A stretch of DNA of 64,000 nt, from NCBI GenBank assembly GCA_016789405.1, contig JAEUPQ010000008.1:1-64000 (forward strand), given 5' to 3'. Made by a program: the position numbers and the translations under genes. Positions 1 through 12,445 of this stretch are shown here, one piece after another. Positions within the stretch are counted from its first letter, which is position 1; every line of letters begins with the position of its first letter. This DNA is from Lysobacteraceae bacterium (lineage in GTDB: Bacteria > Pseudomonadota > Gammaproteobacteria > Xanthomonadales > Xanthomonadaceae). The notes below the pieces were generated by a model. That model searched no databases, was not told the origin of the DNA, and saw only the letters and a program-made list of their open reading frames with translations.

Positions 1-1
1 C

Positions 2-193
2 GGCCAGGGCAAGGACGTGTTCCTGCTTGCCGATGCGGTGTCCTCGCGCAAGCCTGCCGACAAGGACCTGGCGCTCGCCCGCATGCGGGACCACGGCGTG
101 GAAATCGTCTCGCGCGAGATGCTCGCCTTCGAGTGGCTGCGGCAGGCCGGCTCGGCCGAATTCAAGGACATCAGCAGCAATTTCGTGCGCTGA
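2..193 (+). CDS. Isochorismatase-family hydrolase, C-terminal fragment
   Basis: The left edge cuts this gene; the last 63 codons remain, ending at TGA 191-193. The fragment reads DAVSSR near its start and FEWLRQAG towards its end, which is the C-terminal pattern of YcaC/nicotinamidase-like cysteine hydrolases of the isochorismatase superfamily. The catalytic Asp-Lys-Cys residues would lie in the missing part, so neither activity nor substrate can be judged. It shares the strand with pyrG but a promoter-like sequence lies between them. Confidence 0.72.
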   Translation, partial: GQGKDVFLLADAVSSRKPADKDLALARMRDHGVEIVSREMLAFEWLRQAGSAEFKDISSNFVR

Positions 194-278
194 GTCGGCC
201 GATGCCGGCGGTGTCGCAGCGGGCGGCGGCGGCGATGCCCCTGGCATTGCAGTTCGTGTCGACGGCCCGATTGCGCGT

Positions 279-306
279 TGAGGGGCAAGGTGAATTCGGC
301 TATGAT
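279..306 (+). promoter_or_regulatory. Candidate sigma-70 promoter of pyrG
   Basis: TTGAGG (279-284) and TATGAT (301-306) are separated by 16 bases and lie 40 bases before the pyrG start codon. This is a visual match to the -35/-10 consensus only. Confidence 0.4.
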
Positions 307-345
307 GCCGATTTACCGCTGCGGCCTCGCCAGCTGCCAAGATAA

Positions 346-2857
<2,512 letters not shown>

Positions 2858-2861
<4 letters not shown>

Positions 2862-2929
2862 GGTGCGCCCCGGCGCACCGTTTTCCGAGTCAACGATACA
2901 AAAAGCCGGTGCGCCAAGGCGCACCCTAT
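2858..2929. repeat. Inverted pair of REP-like palindromes
   Basis: Two near-identical 23-base units face each other between kdsA and eno: 2858-2880 and 2907-2929. Each contains an internal palindrome, GGTGCGCC NN GGCGCACC, and the second unit is the reverse complement of the first apart from the two central bases. The kdsA stop codon lies inside the first unit. The arrangement resembles bacterial interspersed mosaic (REP) elements. No other copy was noticed in the window. It could also act as a processing or termination structure for the pyrG-kdsA transcript. Confidence 0.7.
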
Positions 2930-2932
2930 TGA

Positions 2933-4243
<1,311 letters not shown>

Positions 4244-4253
4244 TGCAACGCGG

Positions 4254-4589
4254 ATGAGCGACGCTGCCCGCCCGCTTCGGATTCTTGCGCTGCTGCTGTT
4301 CGCGCTGCTCGCGTGGCTGCAATATCGATTGCTTCTGGGCGAGGGCGGCGCCGTCGCCACTGCGAGCCTGCAGGCCCAGGTCGATCGCCAGGCTGCGGAA
4401 AACCGCGGCCTGGAGCAGCGCAATGAACAGTTGGCCGCCGAAGTCGAGAACCTCAAGTCCGGCGAAGCTGCCGCGGAGGAACGTGCGCGCAGCGAACTGG
4501 GCATGATCAAGCCGGGCGAAACCTTCTACCGCGTGGTCGAGCCGCCGGCATCGGTCGAGGTGCCGGCTGCTTCGGAAGAAGCGCCATGA
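4254..4589 (+). CDS. ftsB: Cell division protein FtsB
   Basis: Small bitopic divisome protein that with FtsL and FtsQ links septal peptidoglycan synthesis to the ring. A short cytoplasmic N-terminus is followed by one membrane helix (about residues 9-27, [19 protein letters not shown]), then a coiled coil of about 45 residues rich in Gln, Glu and Arg, and the conserved [16 protein letters not shown] segment. At 111 aa the length is normal. It sits directly after eno and overlaps ispD by four bases (ATGA), the usual neighbourhood. Confidence 0.93.
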   Translation: MSDAARPLRILALLLFALLAWLQYRLLLGEGGAVATASLQAQVDRQAAENRGLEQRNEQLAAEVENLKSGEAAAEERARSELGMIKPGETFYRVVEPPASVEVPAASEEAP

Positions 4590-5293
4590 GTCCGGATCAC
4601 GTCCGGGCCGGGCTCTGGGCCGTCGTGCCCGCAGCGGGCCGGGGCACGCGATTCGGTGCCGAGGTGCCCAAGCAGTACCTGGAAGCCGGCGGACGACCGC
4701 TGATTGCATGGACCCTGCATGCGCTGCTGATGCATGCCTCGGTCGCCGGCGTGATGGTCGTGCTCGCTGAGGACGACGCGCATTGGCCGGGATGGGACGA
4801 GATTGCGGGCAAGCCGGTGATGACCAGCATCGGCGGCGCGGAGCGGGCGGATTCGGTGCTCGCGGGCATCAACGCCTTGCCCGAGTCGGTACGACAGGAT
4901 GATTTCGTGCTGGTGCACGACGCCGCGCGACCGAACCTGGCGCATGCCGATCTGGACAGACTGATCGATCTGGGGCGCGCCGATCCGGTCGGCGCCATCC
5001 TCGCAGCGCCTGTCCGCGACACGCTCAAGCGCGCCGGGAGCGATGGCGGCATCGACGGTACCGAGCCGCGCGAACGCCTCTGGCGCGCATTCACGCCGCA
5101 GATGTTCCGGCGTCTGCAGCTGTCGAAGGCGCTGGATGCAGCGCATGCGGCCGGGATCGCGATCACCGACGAAGCGATGGCCATGGAGCGCCAGGGCCTG
5201 CGCCCTTTGCTGGTCGAAGGCCGCGAGGACAATTTCAAGGTGACCACGCCGGCGGACCTGGCGCGGTTCGAATTCGAGCTGCAGAAGCGTTGA
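4586..5293 (+). CDS. ispD: 2-C-methyl-D-erythritol 4-phosphate cytidylyltransferase
   Basis: Third enzyme of the MEP isoprenoid pathway: joins CTP and methylerythritol 4-phosphate. The CTP-binding glycine-rich loop is [12 protein letters not shown] near residue 13, followed by PKQYLE with the conserved lysine, and later VLVHDAARP. The 235 aa length is typical. It starts inside the ftsB stop codon and is followed after 58 bases by ispF, so two consecutive MEP-pathway steps are likely co-transcribed. Confidence 0.96.
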   Translation: MSPDHVRAGLWAVVPAAGRGTRFGAEVPKQYLEAGGRPLIAWTLHALLMHASVAGVMVVLAEDDAHWPGWDEIAGKPVMTSIGGAERADSVLAGINALPESVRQDDFVLVHDAARPNLAHADLDRLIDLGRADPVGAILAAPVRDTLKRAGSDGGIDGTEPRERLWRAFTPQMFRRLQLSKALDAAHAAGIAITDEAMAMERQGLRPLLVEGREDNFKVTTPADLARFEFELQKR

Positions 5294-5351
5294 ACGCGCA
5301 GTTGTTTCCAGCGCAGCGCATCCGCAGTTTCAACCCAGAGGACATGAATCG

Positions 5352-5834
5352 ATGATGCCGTTTCGCATCGGCCAGGGTTTCGACGTCCACGCCTTCGGCG
5401 ATGGCGACCACGTGATGCTCGGCGGGGTGCGCGTGCCGCACGAGCGCGGCATCGTCGCGCACAGCGATGGCGACGTCGTCCTGCATGCGCTGTGCGACGC
5501 GATGCTGGGTGCGCTGGCGCTGGGCGACATCGGCCGTCATTTTCCGCCAAGCGATCCGCAGTGGAAGGGGGCCGACAGTCGCGCCTTCGTTCGCCACTGC
5601 GACCACTTGGTCCGCAATCTGGGCTGGAAGGTCGGCAATGCCGACATCACCGTCATCTGCGAGCGACCCAAGGTCGGGCCGCATGCGGAGGAGATGCGTC
5701 GGTTGATCGCTCTGGATCTCGGCATCGACATCGGCGACGTCAGCGTCAAGGCGACCACGACCGAGAAGCTCGGCTTCACCGGGCGGGGCGAGGGTATCGC
5801 GGCACAGGCCGCATGCCTGCTGGTTCGCGCGTGA
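5352..5834 (+). CDS. ispF: 2-C-methyl-D-erythritol 2,4-cyclodiphosphate synthase
   Basis: Cyclises CDP-ME 2-phosphate in the MEP pathway, as a trimer. The zinc ligands are visible in FDVHAFGDG (Asp11, His13) and in [14 protein letters not shown] (His45), and the nucleotide-binding end is [15 protein letters not shown]. At 160 aa it has normal length. AGAGGA at 5337-5342 is the ribosome site, 9 bases before ATG 5352. An ATG at 5344 opens only a three-codon frame whose stop overlaps the ispF start. The stop codon overlaps the truD GTG. Confidence 0.96.
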   Translation: MMPFRIGQGFDVHAFGDGDHVMLGGVRVPHERGIVAHSDGDVVLHALCDAMLGALALGDIGRHFPPSDPQWKGADSRAFVRHCDHLVRNLGWKVGNADITVICERPKVGPHAEEMRRLIALDLGIDIGDVSVKATTTEKLGFTGRGEGIAAQAACLLVRA

Positions 5835-6880
5835 GCGAAGATTCCTTGCCTCACGCCCACGGCGTACCCGCACTTGTCGCGCGGATGCGCACGTCGCCCG
5901 AGGATTTCGTCGTCGAGGAGATCGATACCTTCGAGGCCAGCGGCGCCGGGGAACACCTGCTGCTGACCGTCGAAAAGCGCGGCATGAACACCGCGTTCGC
6001 CGCCAAGCGCATCGCGCAATGGGCGGGCGTCGCGGAATCGGCGATCGGCTATGCCGGCCTGAAGGATCGTCATGCGGTCACGCGCCAGCGTTTCAGCGTG
6101 TGGATCCCGAAAAAAGTGTCGCCCGATGTCGCGACGCTGGACTCGGACGAGCTTCGGGTACTCGAGCACGCCTGGCACGCGCGCAAGCTGCCTCGCGGTG
6201 CGCTCGCGGGCAATCGATTCGTGCTGACGCTGCGCGACGTCGAGGGTGATGTCGGCGAAATCGATGCGCGCCTGGGCACCATCGCCGAGCGTGGCGTGCC
6301 GAACTATTTCGGCGAGCAGCGCTTCGGGCGCGGCGGGCGCAACGTCGACAAGGCGCTGGCGATGTTCGCAGGCCGTCGCGTGCCGCGTGAGGAGCGGACG
6401 CACCTGCTCTCCGCCGCGCGCTCCGAGTTGTTCAATCGCGTGCTGGCGGCTCGCGTGCAGGCTGGACATTGGGATGCGCCTCTCGACGGAGAGGTGTGGT
6501 CGCTCGACGGCAGCCGCAGCGTCTTCGGGCCCGAACCGTGGAGCGAAGCCCTCGCGGTGCGGCTCGCGGCCTTCGACATCCACCCCGGCGGTCCGCTGTG
6601 GGGGCGCGGTGAACTGCGCAGCGATGGCGAGGTGAAGGCGCTGGAGCTGGCGACGCTGTCGGATCCGACTTCGCTCTCCCTGCGTGACGGACTGGAACGC
6701 GCCGGGCTGGAGCAGGAGCGACGTGCGCTGCGCCTTCGGCCATCGGACTTGGCCTGGGAATGGCCCGAGCCCGGCGTGCTCCGACTGCGATTCGGCTTGC
6801 CGCCGGGCTGTTATGCGACGACGGTGCTGGCCGAACTGGGTGAAGTGAGTGACGCGTCCGGCACCAGCGGGCCGGCCTGA
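5831..6880 (+). CDS. truD: tRNA pseudouridine(13) synthase TruD
   Basis: Isomerises U13 of tRNA-Glu to pseudouridine. The GTG start at 5831 overlaps the ispF stop (GTGA) and gives 349 aa, the length of the E. coli enzyme; a longer in-frame reading upstream is antisense-free but lies wholly within ispF and is rejected. Motifs include PEDFVVEE near the N-terminus, the catalytic aspartate in [14 protein letters not shown], and [12 protein letters not shown] of the TRUD insertion region. In this lineage ispF-truD-surE-pcm are normally contiguous; here an insertion of about 3.4 kb separates truD from surE. Confidence 0.95.
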   Translation: MSEDSLPHAHGVPALVARMRTSPEDFVVEEIDTFEASGAGEHLLLTVEKRGMNTAFAAKRIAQWAGVAESAIGYAGLKDRHAVTRQRFSVWIPKKVSPDVATLDSDELRVLEHAWHARKLPRGALAGNRFVLTLRDVEGDVGEIDARLGTIAERGVPNYFGEQRFGRGGRNVDKALAMFAGRRVPREERTHLLSAARSELFNRVLAARVQAGHWDAPLDGEVWSLDGSRSVFGPEPWSEALAVRLAAFDIHPGGPLWGRGELRSDGEVKALELATLSDPTSLSLRDGLERAGLEQERRALRLRPSDLAWEWPEPGVLRLRFGLPPGCYATTVLAELGEVSDASGTSGPA

Positions 6881-7044
6881 ATCCTGACGACTGCGCTGGA
6901 TCTGGCGGCAGTCATGCCGTTCATCGGAAAACCGGATCGGCAAAGGTCGACGGTACCGCGTGGGCGTATAAGCGAATCGATGGCGCCTTGCGCCGGGGCA
7001 GGGCACGGTGCCATCGCGCATCCACCGTCCACCGGAGGTTCCCC

Positions 7045-7290
7045 ATGAACACCTGCATCCGCCTGTCGCTTGCGCTGGCCGTCGGCTTGTCGTTGTCGGG
7101 CTGCGCCACCACGAGCGAATTCGCTTCGGCTCCGGCCGCAGCGCCCGCCCAGCAGAGCACGAAGTATTCGCCCCGCATCGAAGACGATGCCGCGTACATC
7201 GCCTACGTCGAACGCACCGCGCGCCGTCGCGGCATCATCGTGCACTGGGTGCACAAACCCGTGAAGCGCAACGTCGACATCAAGGATTGA
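7045..7290 (+). CDS. Small conserved lipoprotein
   Basis: An 81 aa protein with a type II signal peptide: MNTC-basic start, hydrophobic core and the lipobox LSGC, so the mature protein would begin at Cys20 and be lipid-anchored. GGAGG at 7034-7038 supports ATG 7045. The short mature part ends in an Arg-rich segment (YVERTARRRGIIVHWVHKP) that looks conserved but matches no domain I can name. Function unknown. The stop is followed after 15 bases by the convergent Smr gene. Confidence 0.75.
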   Translation: MNTCIRLSLALAVGLSLSGCATTSEFASAPAAAPAQQSTKYSPRIEDDAAYIAYVERTARRRGIIVHWVHKPVKRNVDIKD

Positions 7291-7305
7291 GGCTGGCCGG
7301 GGCCG

Positions 7306-7839
7306 TCAGCGTGCGGCCAGCAGCACCAGTACCGCTCCGGTGCCGCCCTGTGCGGGCGGCGCCGAGTGGAAGGCCAGTACGTCCGAACGTTGGCGCAGCA
7401 GGCGATCGACGAGATTCTTGAGGGTCGGCACGCCATCGGGTGCGTGCAGACCCTTGCCGTGGATGACGCGCACGCATGTCCAGCCGGCATCGATCGCTTC
7501 GCGGAGGAAGCGGCGCAACATGGCTTCGGCCTGCTGGCTGTCGGCCAGGTGCAGGTCGATTTCGTCCTGGGCGGAATAGTGCCCGCGTGCCAGTCGCTGC
7601 AACACGCGTGGCGGTACGTTGTCGCGGCGATGGCTCAGGGTGTCGCCGGCCAGCAGCGGCGCCTCGTCGAGCGCACGCTGGAACTCGGTTCGCGCGTCGA
7701 TCTCGTCGAGATCACGCATGCGGGTGTTCGGCCGGGGCCTGGGTTTCGACGGTGGCGCGGGGGGCGTCGGCAACTCGCGTACCGGGCCGATCGCGGCGCG
7801 GAACAGGGCGGCGTCGTCAGCGTCGTCGGGCAGGGACAT
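7306..7839 (-). CDS. Smr-domain protein (SmrA/YdaL-like endonuclease family)
   Basis: 177 aa. The C-terminal ~85 residues form an Smr domain: EIDLHLADSQQAEAMLRRFL, then CVRVIHGKGLHAP and a terminal GGTGAVLVLL. Stand-alone Smr proteins of this size are DNA-nicking or RNA-cleaving nucleases, and MutS2/SmrB relatives act on DNA or stalled ribosomes. The N-terminus is a Pro/Arg-rich linker. ATG 7839 is chosen because the reading frame upstream is low-quality sequence. The lux-box-like palindrome at 8062 lies 223 bases before this start. Confidence 0.85.
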   Translation of the reverse strand: MSLPDDADDAALFRAAIGPVRELPTPPAPPSKPRPRPNTRMRDLDEIDARTEFQRALDEAPLLAGDTLSHRRDNVPPRVLQRLARGHYSAQDEIDLHLADSQQAEAMLRRFLREAIDAGWTCVRVIHGKGLHAPDGVPTLKNLVDRLLRQRSDVLAFHSAPPAQGGTGAVLVLLAAR

Positions 7840-8061
7840 GGCGACATGGTAGCAGGCACGCTTCGGATGCCGTTGCCGGGGAAAAACGCACGTCCATGTG
7901 CGTTGGGCAGCGGTCGAGGAGATGCGCTGCCGGGGGAACCCGCCGAGTCGATCGGCTTCGGGGGCCTGATCCTTCAGGCCTGCTTGGGGATGTGTCCATC
8001 GAAGCCTCTCCCGAGTGCCGCCGGCGAAGTACATCACGGCTTTCGCAAGGCTCGACCCGGG

Positions 8062-8081
8062 GACTGTCAGAATTGACAGTC
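8062..8081. promoter_or_regulatory. Perfect 20-base palindrome of lux-box type
   Basis: GACTGTCAGAATTGACAGTC is a perfect dyad and fits the CTG-N10-CAG core of lux boxes bound by LuxR-family dimers (CTG 8064-8066, CAG 8077-8079). It lies 6 bases beyond the stop codon of the downstream LuxR gene and upstream of the Smr gene on the same strand. No T-run follows on either strand, so it does not look like a terminator. Confidence 0.55.
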
Positions 8082-8087
8082 GCTCGT

Positions 8088-8852
8088 TCAGAGAGTGATC
8101 AGTCCCCGGGCCAGGGCCAGTGCCACGGCGGCGCGACGCCCCTTGACCCCGAGCTTGGCAGAGACCCGCTGCAAGTGGAAATTCACGGTGCGCTCGCTGA
8201 TGCTCTGGATCATCGAGATTTCCCAGGAAGTCTTCCCGAGCGCCGACCAGCGCAGGCATTCGCGCTCACGCAAGCTGAGGGGCGATCCCGGATGAGGCAC
8301 GTCCGCCTCGATGCGCTGCAGCGAGACCTGCAGGCAGGCTGCGAAGTAAGTGGCGGAGGGCAGGATTTCGGCGTACTCGCGCGGCGAGCAGCGGTGAGGC
8401 GCGGTCAGGGTGACGAAGGCCCAGTCGATGCCGGGTGCGCGCATGGGAATGGTGATTCCGCTGTGCAAGCCGAACTCGCCGGCGAGCATCAGCTTACGCT
8501 TCGCATGCAGATGGATGCCGCTGGGCAACGCATAACTGGAGGCACCCAGGGAATTCCACGCGACCGGAGGCAACCACGCGCGTGCCTGGAGGATGCGCGG
8601 ATCATTCTGTTCTGCGTGCGGCGTGTGCAGGTGTCGATAGCTGTCGGCCCACTCGCCGACGAAGTCGTGGAAATTCGTGTAGCCGGCATCGCCCTCGCTC
8701 TCTGCACGCCGGGATGCGAAGCCGAAGTTGCGGAATCCCATCCGGGATGTGAATCGTTTCAGGATGTCCTGGATGTCCTGGTGGGAGCCGGCTCGCATCG
8801 CCCGCTCGCAGTCGCTCCAGTCGTCAGCGAATCGGCGTTCGAGGGTACGCAT
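8088..8852 (-). CDS. LuxR-family regulator with autoinducer-binding domain (copy 1)
   Basis: 254 aa. Residues ~15-165 resemble the acyl-homoserine-lactone-binding domain of LuxR/LasR regulators; Trp68, Tyr72 and the Asp84-Pro85 pair align with ligand-contact positions of TraR/LasR. The C-terminal GerE-type helix-turn-helix begins LSLRERECLRWSALGKTSWE and contains ISERTVNFHL. No luxI-type synthase is present in the window, so this is a LuxR solo here. ATG 8852 gives exactly the same length as its neighbour copy 2. A paralogue lies 333 bases upstream, so the pair is a tandem duplication. Confidence 0.88.
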   Translation of the reverse strand: MRTLERRFADDWSDCERAMRAGSHQDIQDILKRFTSRMGFRNFGFASRRAESEGDAGYTNFHDFVGEWADSYRHLHTPHAEQNDPRILQARAWLPPVAWNSLGASSYALPSGIHLHAKRKLMLAGEFGLHSGITIPMRAPGIDWAFVTLTAPHRCSPREYAEILPSATYFAACLQVSLQRIEADVPHPGSPLSLRERECLRWSALGKTSWEISMIQSISERTVNFHLQRVSAKLGVKGRRAAVALALARGLITL

Positions 8853-9185
8853 GGCGCTCGATGCTCCGGGAAAATTCTGTCCACATGGTGATGAAGCGAT
8901 GATGATCCGGATCGGGTTCGTTGCCGATACCACGCGCCACGCGACGGCAGTCGCCGGACAGTCTACACAGCAGCCAATGGGGCGTGGATCGGAACATGAA
9001 TCCGCCGCCGGTCCACCCGGTGTGTCTGCCAGTGTCTCTGCCGGCGTCTCGATGCGTTGCCATGGTCATCCTTGTGCAGAATCACGAGCGCATCGAAAGC
9101 GGATCCCGCTGCCGCCGTGCGCTTCCGGATCCTCGCTGCTTTCGGGTGGATGTCGAGACGTTCGGCGAAAGCCGATAGGCGTGGC
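8853..9185. other. 333-base gap between the two LuxR genes
   Basis: Expected to hold the promoter of LuxR copy 1 (minus strand). A 15-base palindrome, ATAGGC-GTG-GCCTAT (9175-9189), overlaps the end of copy 2. Short open frames here have no recognisable product, signal or good ribosome site. No CTG-N10-CAG element was found. Confidence 0.4.
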
Positions 9186-9950
9186 CTATAGTCTGATCAA
9201 TCCCCGGGCGAGGGCCTGGGCGACGGCTGCCCGTCGTCCCCTGACCCCCAGTTTCGAAGCCGCGCGATACAGGTGGAAGTTGACGGTGCGCTCGCTGATG
9301 TGCTCGATCAGCGAGATCTCCCACGATGTCTTGCCGAGGGCCGACCAGCGGAGGCACTCGCGCTCGCGGTCGCTGAGAGGCGTCTCGGCCGTTCCGTCGT
9401 TGTCTTGCATGCGCCAGAAAGCCGTTTGCAGGCAACTGGCGAAGTACGTGGCATTGAGGAGCAAGGGCACGAGTTCCTTCGGCGGCGTCCTCAGGGATGC
9501 GCTGAACGTGATGAACGACCAGTCGATTCCCGGCGCACGGATCGGCACCGTGATGCCGCTGTGCAGCCCGAATTCGCCCGTCAGCATCAGTTTCTTCCTG
9601 GCCGATGCGCGCATGGATGGCGGAAGGTCGTAGCTAGACTTCCCGAGCGAATTCCATGCCACGGATGGCAACCACAGCTTGGCTTGCTGGATGCGCGGCT
9701 CCGATCTTTCCGCTTCGGGGCTGTCGAGACTGGAGTACGGGCGCGCGAGTTCGCCCTGCAGGTTGTGGAAGCAGGACACCGATCCTTGGCCCCTGTTGTC
9801 GCCGCTGTTCGTGCGGCGCATCGCGACGGCGTAGTTCGAGAAACCGAGCTTGCGCGTGAACCGCGCGACCAGCGATTCGATCGCGGGCTCGTCCCTTGCG
9901 CGGAGAACCCTCTGGTAATCGTCCCAGTTGTCGTCGATCAAGTGAGGCAT
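9186..9950 (-). CDS. LuxR-family regulator with autoinducer-binding domain (copy 2)
   Basis: 254 aa paralogue of the gene at 8088, with the same domain order: autoinducer-binding-like domain, then a GerE helix-turn-helix starting LSDRERECLRWSALGKTSWE. Shared blocks include LPSVAWNSLG and GEFGLHSGITVPIRAPGIDW. Two presumed ligand contacts differ from copy 1: the Trp at 68 is Leu and the Asp at 84 is Glu, while Tyr72 remains. That suggests a changed or lost ligand. ATG 9950 (MPHLIDD) is chosen for the length match; the open frame continues another 105 codons upstream, but that extension shows no protein-like character. Confidence 0.88.
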   Translation of the reverse strand: MPHLIDDNWDDYQRVLRARDEPAIESLVARFTRKLGFSNYAVAMRRTNSGDNRGQGSVSCFHNLQGELARPYSSLDSPEAERSEPRIQQAKLWLPSVAWNSLGKSSYDLPPSMRASARKKLMLTGEFGLHSGITVPIRAPGIDWSFITFSASLRTPPKELVPLLLNATYFASCLQTAFWRMQDNDGTAETPLSDRERECLRWSALGKTSWEISLIEHISERTVNFHLYRAASKLGVRGRRAAVAQALARGLIRL

Positions 9951-10331
9951 CTTGAAGATCGCGGCGAATGGTGAGGCTGCATCGTGCCGATGCCTGGAAT
10001 GCGGGCATCGTGCGGCCCGGCCGTGGGGAAGGGCGAGGCCATGCAGGATAACGCCAGCGGGCTGCGCCGCCTCATTCCTTCGACGCATGAGCACACCGTC
10101 CTGCCGCAGGTCGATCACCGTGTATGTGTCCCGGCCATCGACACGTTCCGCGGCTTCATCGAAGAGATCGCCCGGAGTGCCCCTCGGGACCGAATCCGGG
10201 CGTGGTCGACGCCATCGGCTTGCCTCCCAAGATGCTCGAGACGCCCCCTCGGCGGATTGCTGCAACCCGGGACGCGATGAACTTGGGGGTGCGATTCGCT
10301 ATGATTTCGGCTGGTGTCCCCCTGAGTGACC
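9951..10331. other. Divergent intergenic region between LuxR copy 2 and surE
   Basis: 381 bases. It holds TATGAT (10300-10305), a possible -10 for surE, and an inverted repeat with 7-base arms, CGATGCC (9988-9994) and GGCATCG (10004-10010), 38 bases upstream of LuxR copy 2, which could be an operator. Open frames crossing it in several phases are not convincing genes. Confidence 0.4.
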
Positions 10332-11120
10332 ATGCGAATCCTTGTCAGCAACGATGATGGCGTCGACGCCCCCGGCATCCGGGTCCTTGCCGAAGGCCTG
10401 AGGTCGGCGGGGCACGAAGTACTCGTGGTCGCGCCTGACCGCGACCGCTCGGGCGCCAGCAATTCGCTCACGCTGGACATGCCGATCCGCGTCGTCCGCC
10501 AGGACGAAACCACGTGGCGCGTGCATGGCACGCCCACCGACTGCGTCCACGTCGCCATCACCGGCATGCTCGAACGCGAGCCTGACATCGTGGTCTCGGG
10601 CATCAACAACACCGCGAACCTCGGGGATGACGTGATCTATTCCGGCACGGTGGCCGCTGCGATGGAGGGCCGGTTCCTCGGCCTGCCGGCGGTCGCGGTG
10701 TCTCTGGTCACCGCCGACCACAAGGGGCTGCACTACGAAACCGCAGCGCGTGCCGCGGCCGAGATCGTTGCGCGCCTGCGCACGGATCCGTTGCCGGCGG
10801 ACACCATCCTGAACGTGAATGTCCCGGATCTGCCCTGGGACGAAGTGGCAGGGTTCGAAGTCACGCGCCTGGGCAACCGTCACCGCGCCGAGGCCTGCAC
10901 GCCGCAGGAAGATCCCCGTGGCCGGCAATGGTGGTGGATCGGCGCGGCCGGCCCTGAGCAGGATGCGGGTCCCGGCACGGACTTCCACGCCGTGCGTCGC
11001 GGTTGCATCTCGATCACCCCGATCCATGTCGATCTCACTCGCTACCAGGCGCTCGAACACGTGGCGAGTTGGGTCGGCGGCCTCGCCGCGTCGCTGCGCG
11101 ATGATGGGGGGCCGGCATGA
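10332..11120 (+). CDS. surE: 5'/3'-nucleotidase SurE
   Basis: Metal-dependent phosphatase acting on nucleoside 5'- and 3'-monophosphates and short polyphosphate, linked to stationary-phase survival. The 262 aa protein starts [10 protein letters not shown] with the metal-binding Asp pair, and contains [16 protein letters not shown] and [19 protein letters not shown], all family signatures. ATG 10332 is preferred to GTG 10326 because MRIL is the conserved start. It overlaps pcm by four bases (ATGA), the classical surE-pcm pair. Confidence 0.96.
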   Translation: MRILVSNDDGVDAPGIRVLAEGLRSAGHEVLVVAPDRDRSGASNSLTLDMPIRVVRQDETTWRVHGTPTDCVHVAITGMLEREPDIVVSGINNTANLGDDVIYSGTVAAAMEGRFLGLPAVAVSLVTADHKGLHYETAARAAAEIVARLRTDPLPADTILNVNVPDLPWDEVAGFEVTRLGNRHRAEACTPQEDPRGRQWWWIGAAGPEQDAGPGTDFHAVRRGCISITPIHVDLTRYQALEHVASWVGGLAASLRDDGGPA

Positions 11121-11800
11121 CCGCGCGGCTGCGCCTGCAGCCCGAAGCGCTGGGCATGGGCATGACCTCGCAGCGCGTGCGCGACCGACTGATCGAACGG
11201 CTTCGCGAGCAGGGCATCCGCGACGAGCGCGTGCTCAACGCGATCCGCACGGTGCCGCGCCATCTGTTCGTCGATGAAGCCCTGGCCGCACGGGCCTACG
11301 AAGACAATGCGCTCCCGATCGGCCATGGCCAGACGATCTCCCAGCCCTGGGTGGTCGCGCGCATGACCGAAGTGCTGTTCGAAGCGGGCGCCGCGCCGAA
11401 GAAGGTACTCGAAGTCGGCACCGGTTCCGGCTACCAGGCCGCGATCCTGGCCGCGCTGGGCCTGGAGGTGCACACCGTCGAGCGCATCGGTGATCTGCTG
11501 CGCACCGCGCGCAAGCGATTCCGCAACCTCGGCCTGAATATCCGCAGCAAGCACGACGACGGGCGCATCGGCTGGCCCGAGAATGGTCCGTTCGATGCCA
11601 TCGTGGTCACCGCGGCCGCACCTGCGCTGGTGGATGCCCTGACCGAGCAGCTCGCACCCGGCGGCACACTGGTCGCACCCGTGGGCGGCAGCGGTGCGCA
11701 ATCGCTGGTCATGTTGCGCAAGGACGCGGACGGCGTGATCGAGCGCAGCGAACTGGCGTCCGTGGTGTTCGTGCCTTTGCTGTCGGGCATGGTGGATTGA
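11117..11800 (+). CDS. pcm: Protein-L-isoaspartate O-methyltransferase
   Basis: Methylates isoaspartyl residues in aged proteins with S-adenosylmethionine, allowing their repair. The 227 aa sequence has [18 protein letters not shown], the substrate-side motif, and [13 protein letters not shown], the SAM-binding motif I. Coupled to surE by an ATGA overlap and followed three bases later by the ExoD-like gene. Confidence 0.96.
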   Translation: MTARLRLQPEALGMGMTSQRVRDRLIERLREQGIRDERVLNAIRTVPRHLFVDEALAARAYEDNALPIGHGQTISQPWVVARMTEVLFEAGAAPKKVLEVGTGSGYQAAILAALGLEVHTVERIGDLLRTARKRFRNLGLNIRSKHDDGRIGWPENGPFDAIVVTAAAPALVDALTEQLAPGGTLVAPVGGSGAQSLVMLRKDADGVIERSELASVVFVPLLSGMVD

Positions 11801-11803
11801 TTG

Positions 11804-12445
11804 ATGACGACACACGCCACGCATGCCGATGCTTCGCTCGGCGAACAGCTCAGCAGCATCATCGAACAGCTTCCGCCGGACTCCTTGAGCCTGCAGGAGT
11901 TGCTGGATGTATTCGGTGACGAGGGACTGCTGCTCGTCACCGTCCTGCTGACCCTGGTCTTCCTGATCCCGGTGTCGATCCCCGGCGTCAGCACCGTGTT
12001 CGGCGCCGCGATCCTGCTGGTGGGCATCAGCCGCCTGTTCGGTCGACCGCTGTGGCTGCCGGCCCGTCTGCGCAGCCGGGCATTGCCCGCGGACAAGTTG
12101 CGTCCGGGGCTCACGGGCGGACTCGTCTGGGTTCGTCGACTCGAGAAGATCAGCCGTCCGCATCGCCTTCGTACGCTCGCCGACGGCGCGCTGACGCGCA
12201 TGCTGAACAACCTTGCCTTCATCCTCGCCGCACTGCTCCTGATGGCGCCGTTCGGCTTCGTGCCTTTCAGCAACACCTTGCCTGCGCTGGCTTTGCTGCT
12301 GTACGCCATCGGCTTCATCCAGCGCGATGGGGTCGCCGTGTTGCTTGGTCACCTCGCGAACATCGGCACCATTGTCTATTTCGGCGTGCTGATCAGCGGG
12401 GGAGGCCTCGCGGTGCGCGAACTGTTGCAGAGGGTCGGAATGTGA
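11804..12445 (+). CDS. ExoD-family membrane protein
   Basis: 213 aa, resembling the ExoD family named after a Rhizobium meliloti exopolysaccharide gene; the biochemical role is not established. A soluble N-terminus of about 45 residues is followed by hydrophobic segments around 47-75, 140-160, 160-180 and 190-210, interrupted by an Arg-rich loop (LPARLRSRALPADKLRPG). ATG 11804 is preferred to TTG 11801. The stop overlaps the nlpD GTG, so it is in the surE-pcm-nlpD transcript. Confidence 0.8.
   Translation: MTTHATHADASLGEQLSSIIEQLPPDSLSLQELLDVFGDEGLLLVTVLLTLVFLIPVSIPGVSTVFGAAILLVGISRLFGRPLWLPARLRSRALPADKLRPGLTGGLVWVRRLEKISRPHRLRTLADGALTRMLNNLAFILAALLLMAPFGFVPFSNTLPALALLLYAIGFIQRDGVAVLLGHLANIGTIVYFGVLISGGGLAVRELLQRVGM

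Noticed and set aside
8921..9178. An 85-codon plus-strand frame between the LuxR genes
   Set aside because: Biased composition, no ribosome site, no recognisable product.
9984..10280. A 98-codon plus-strand frame between the LuxR copy 2 and surE
   Set aside because: Part of it looks slightly protein-like but no ribosome site, motif or conserved start; may be remnant sequence.
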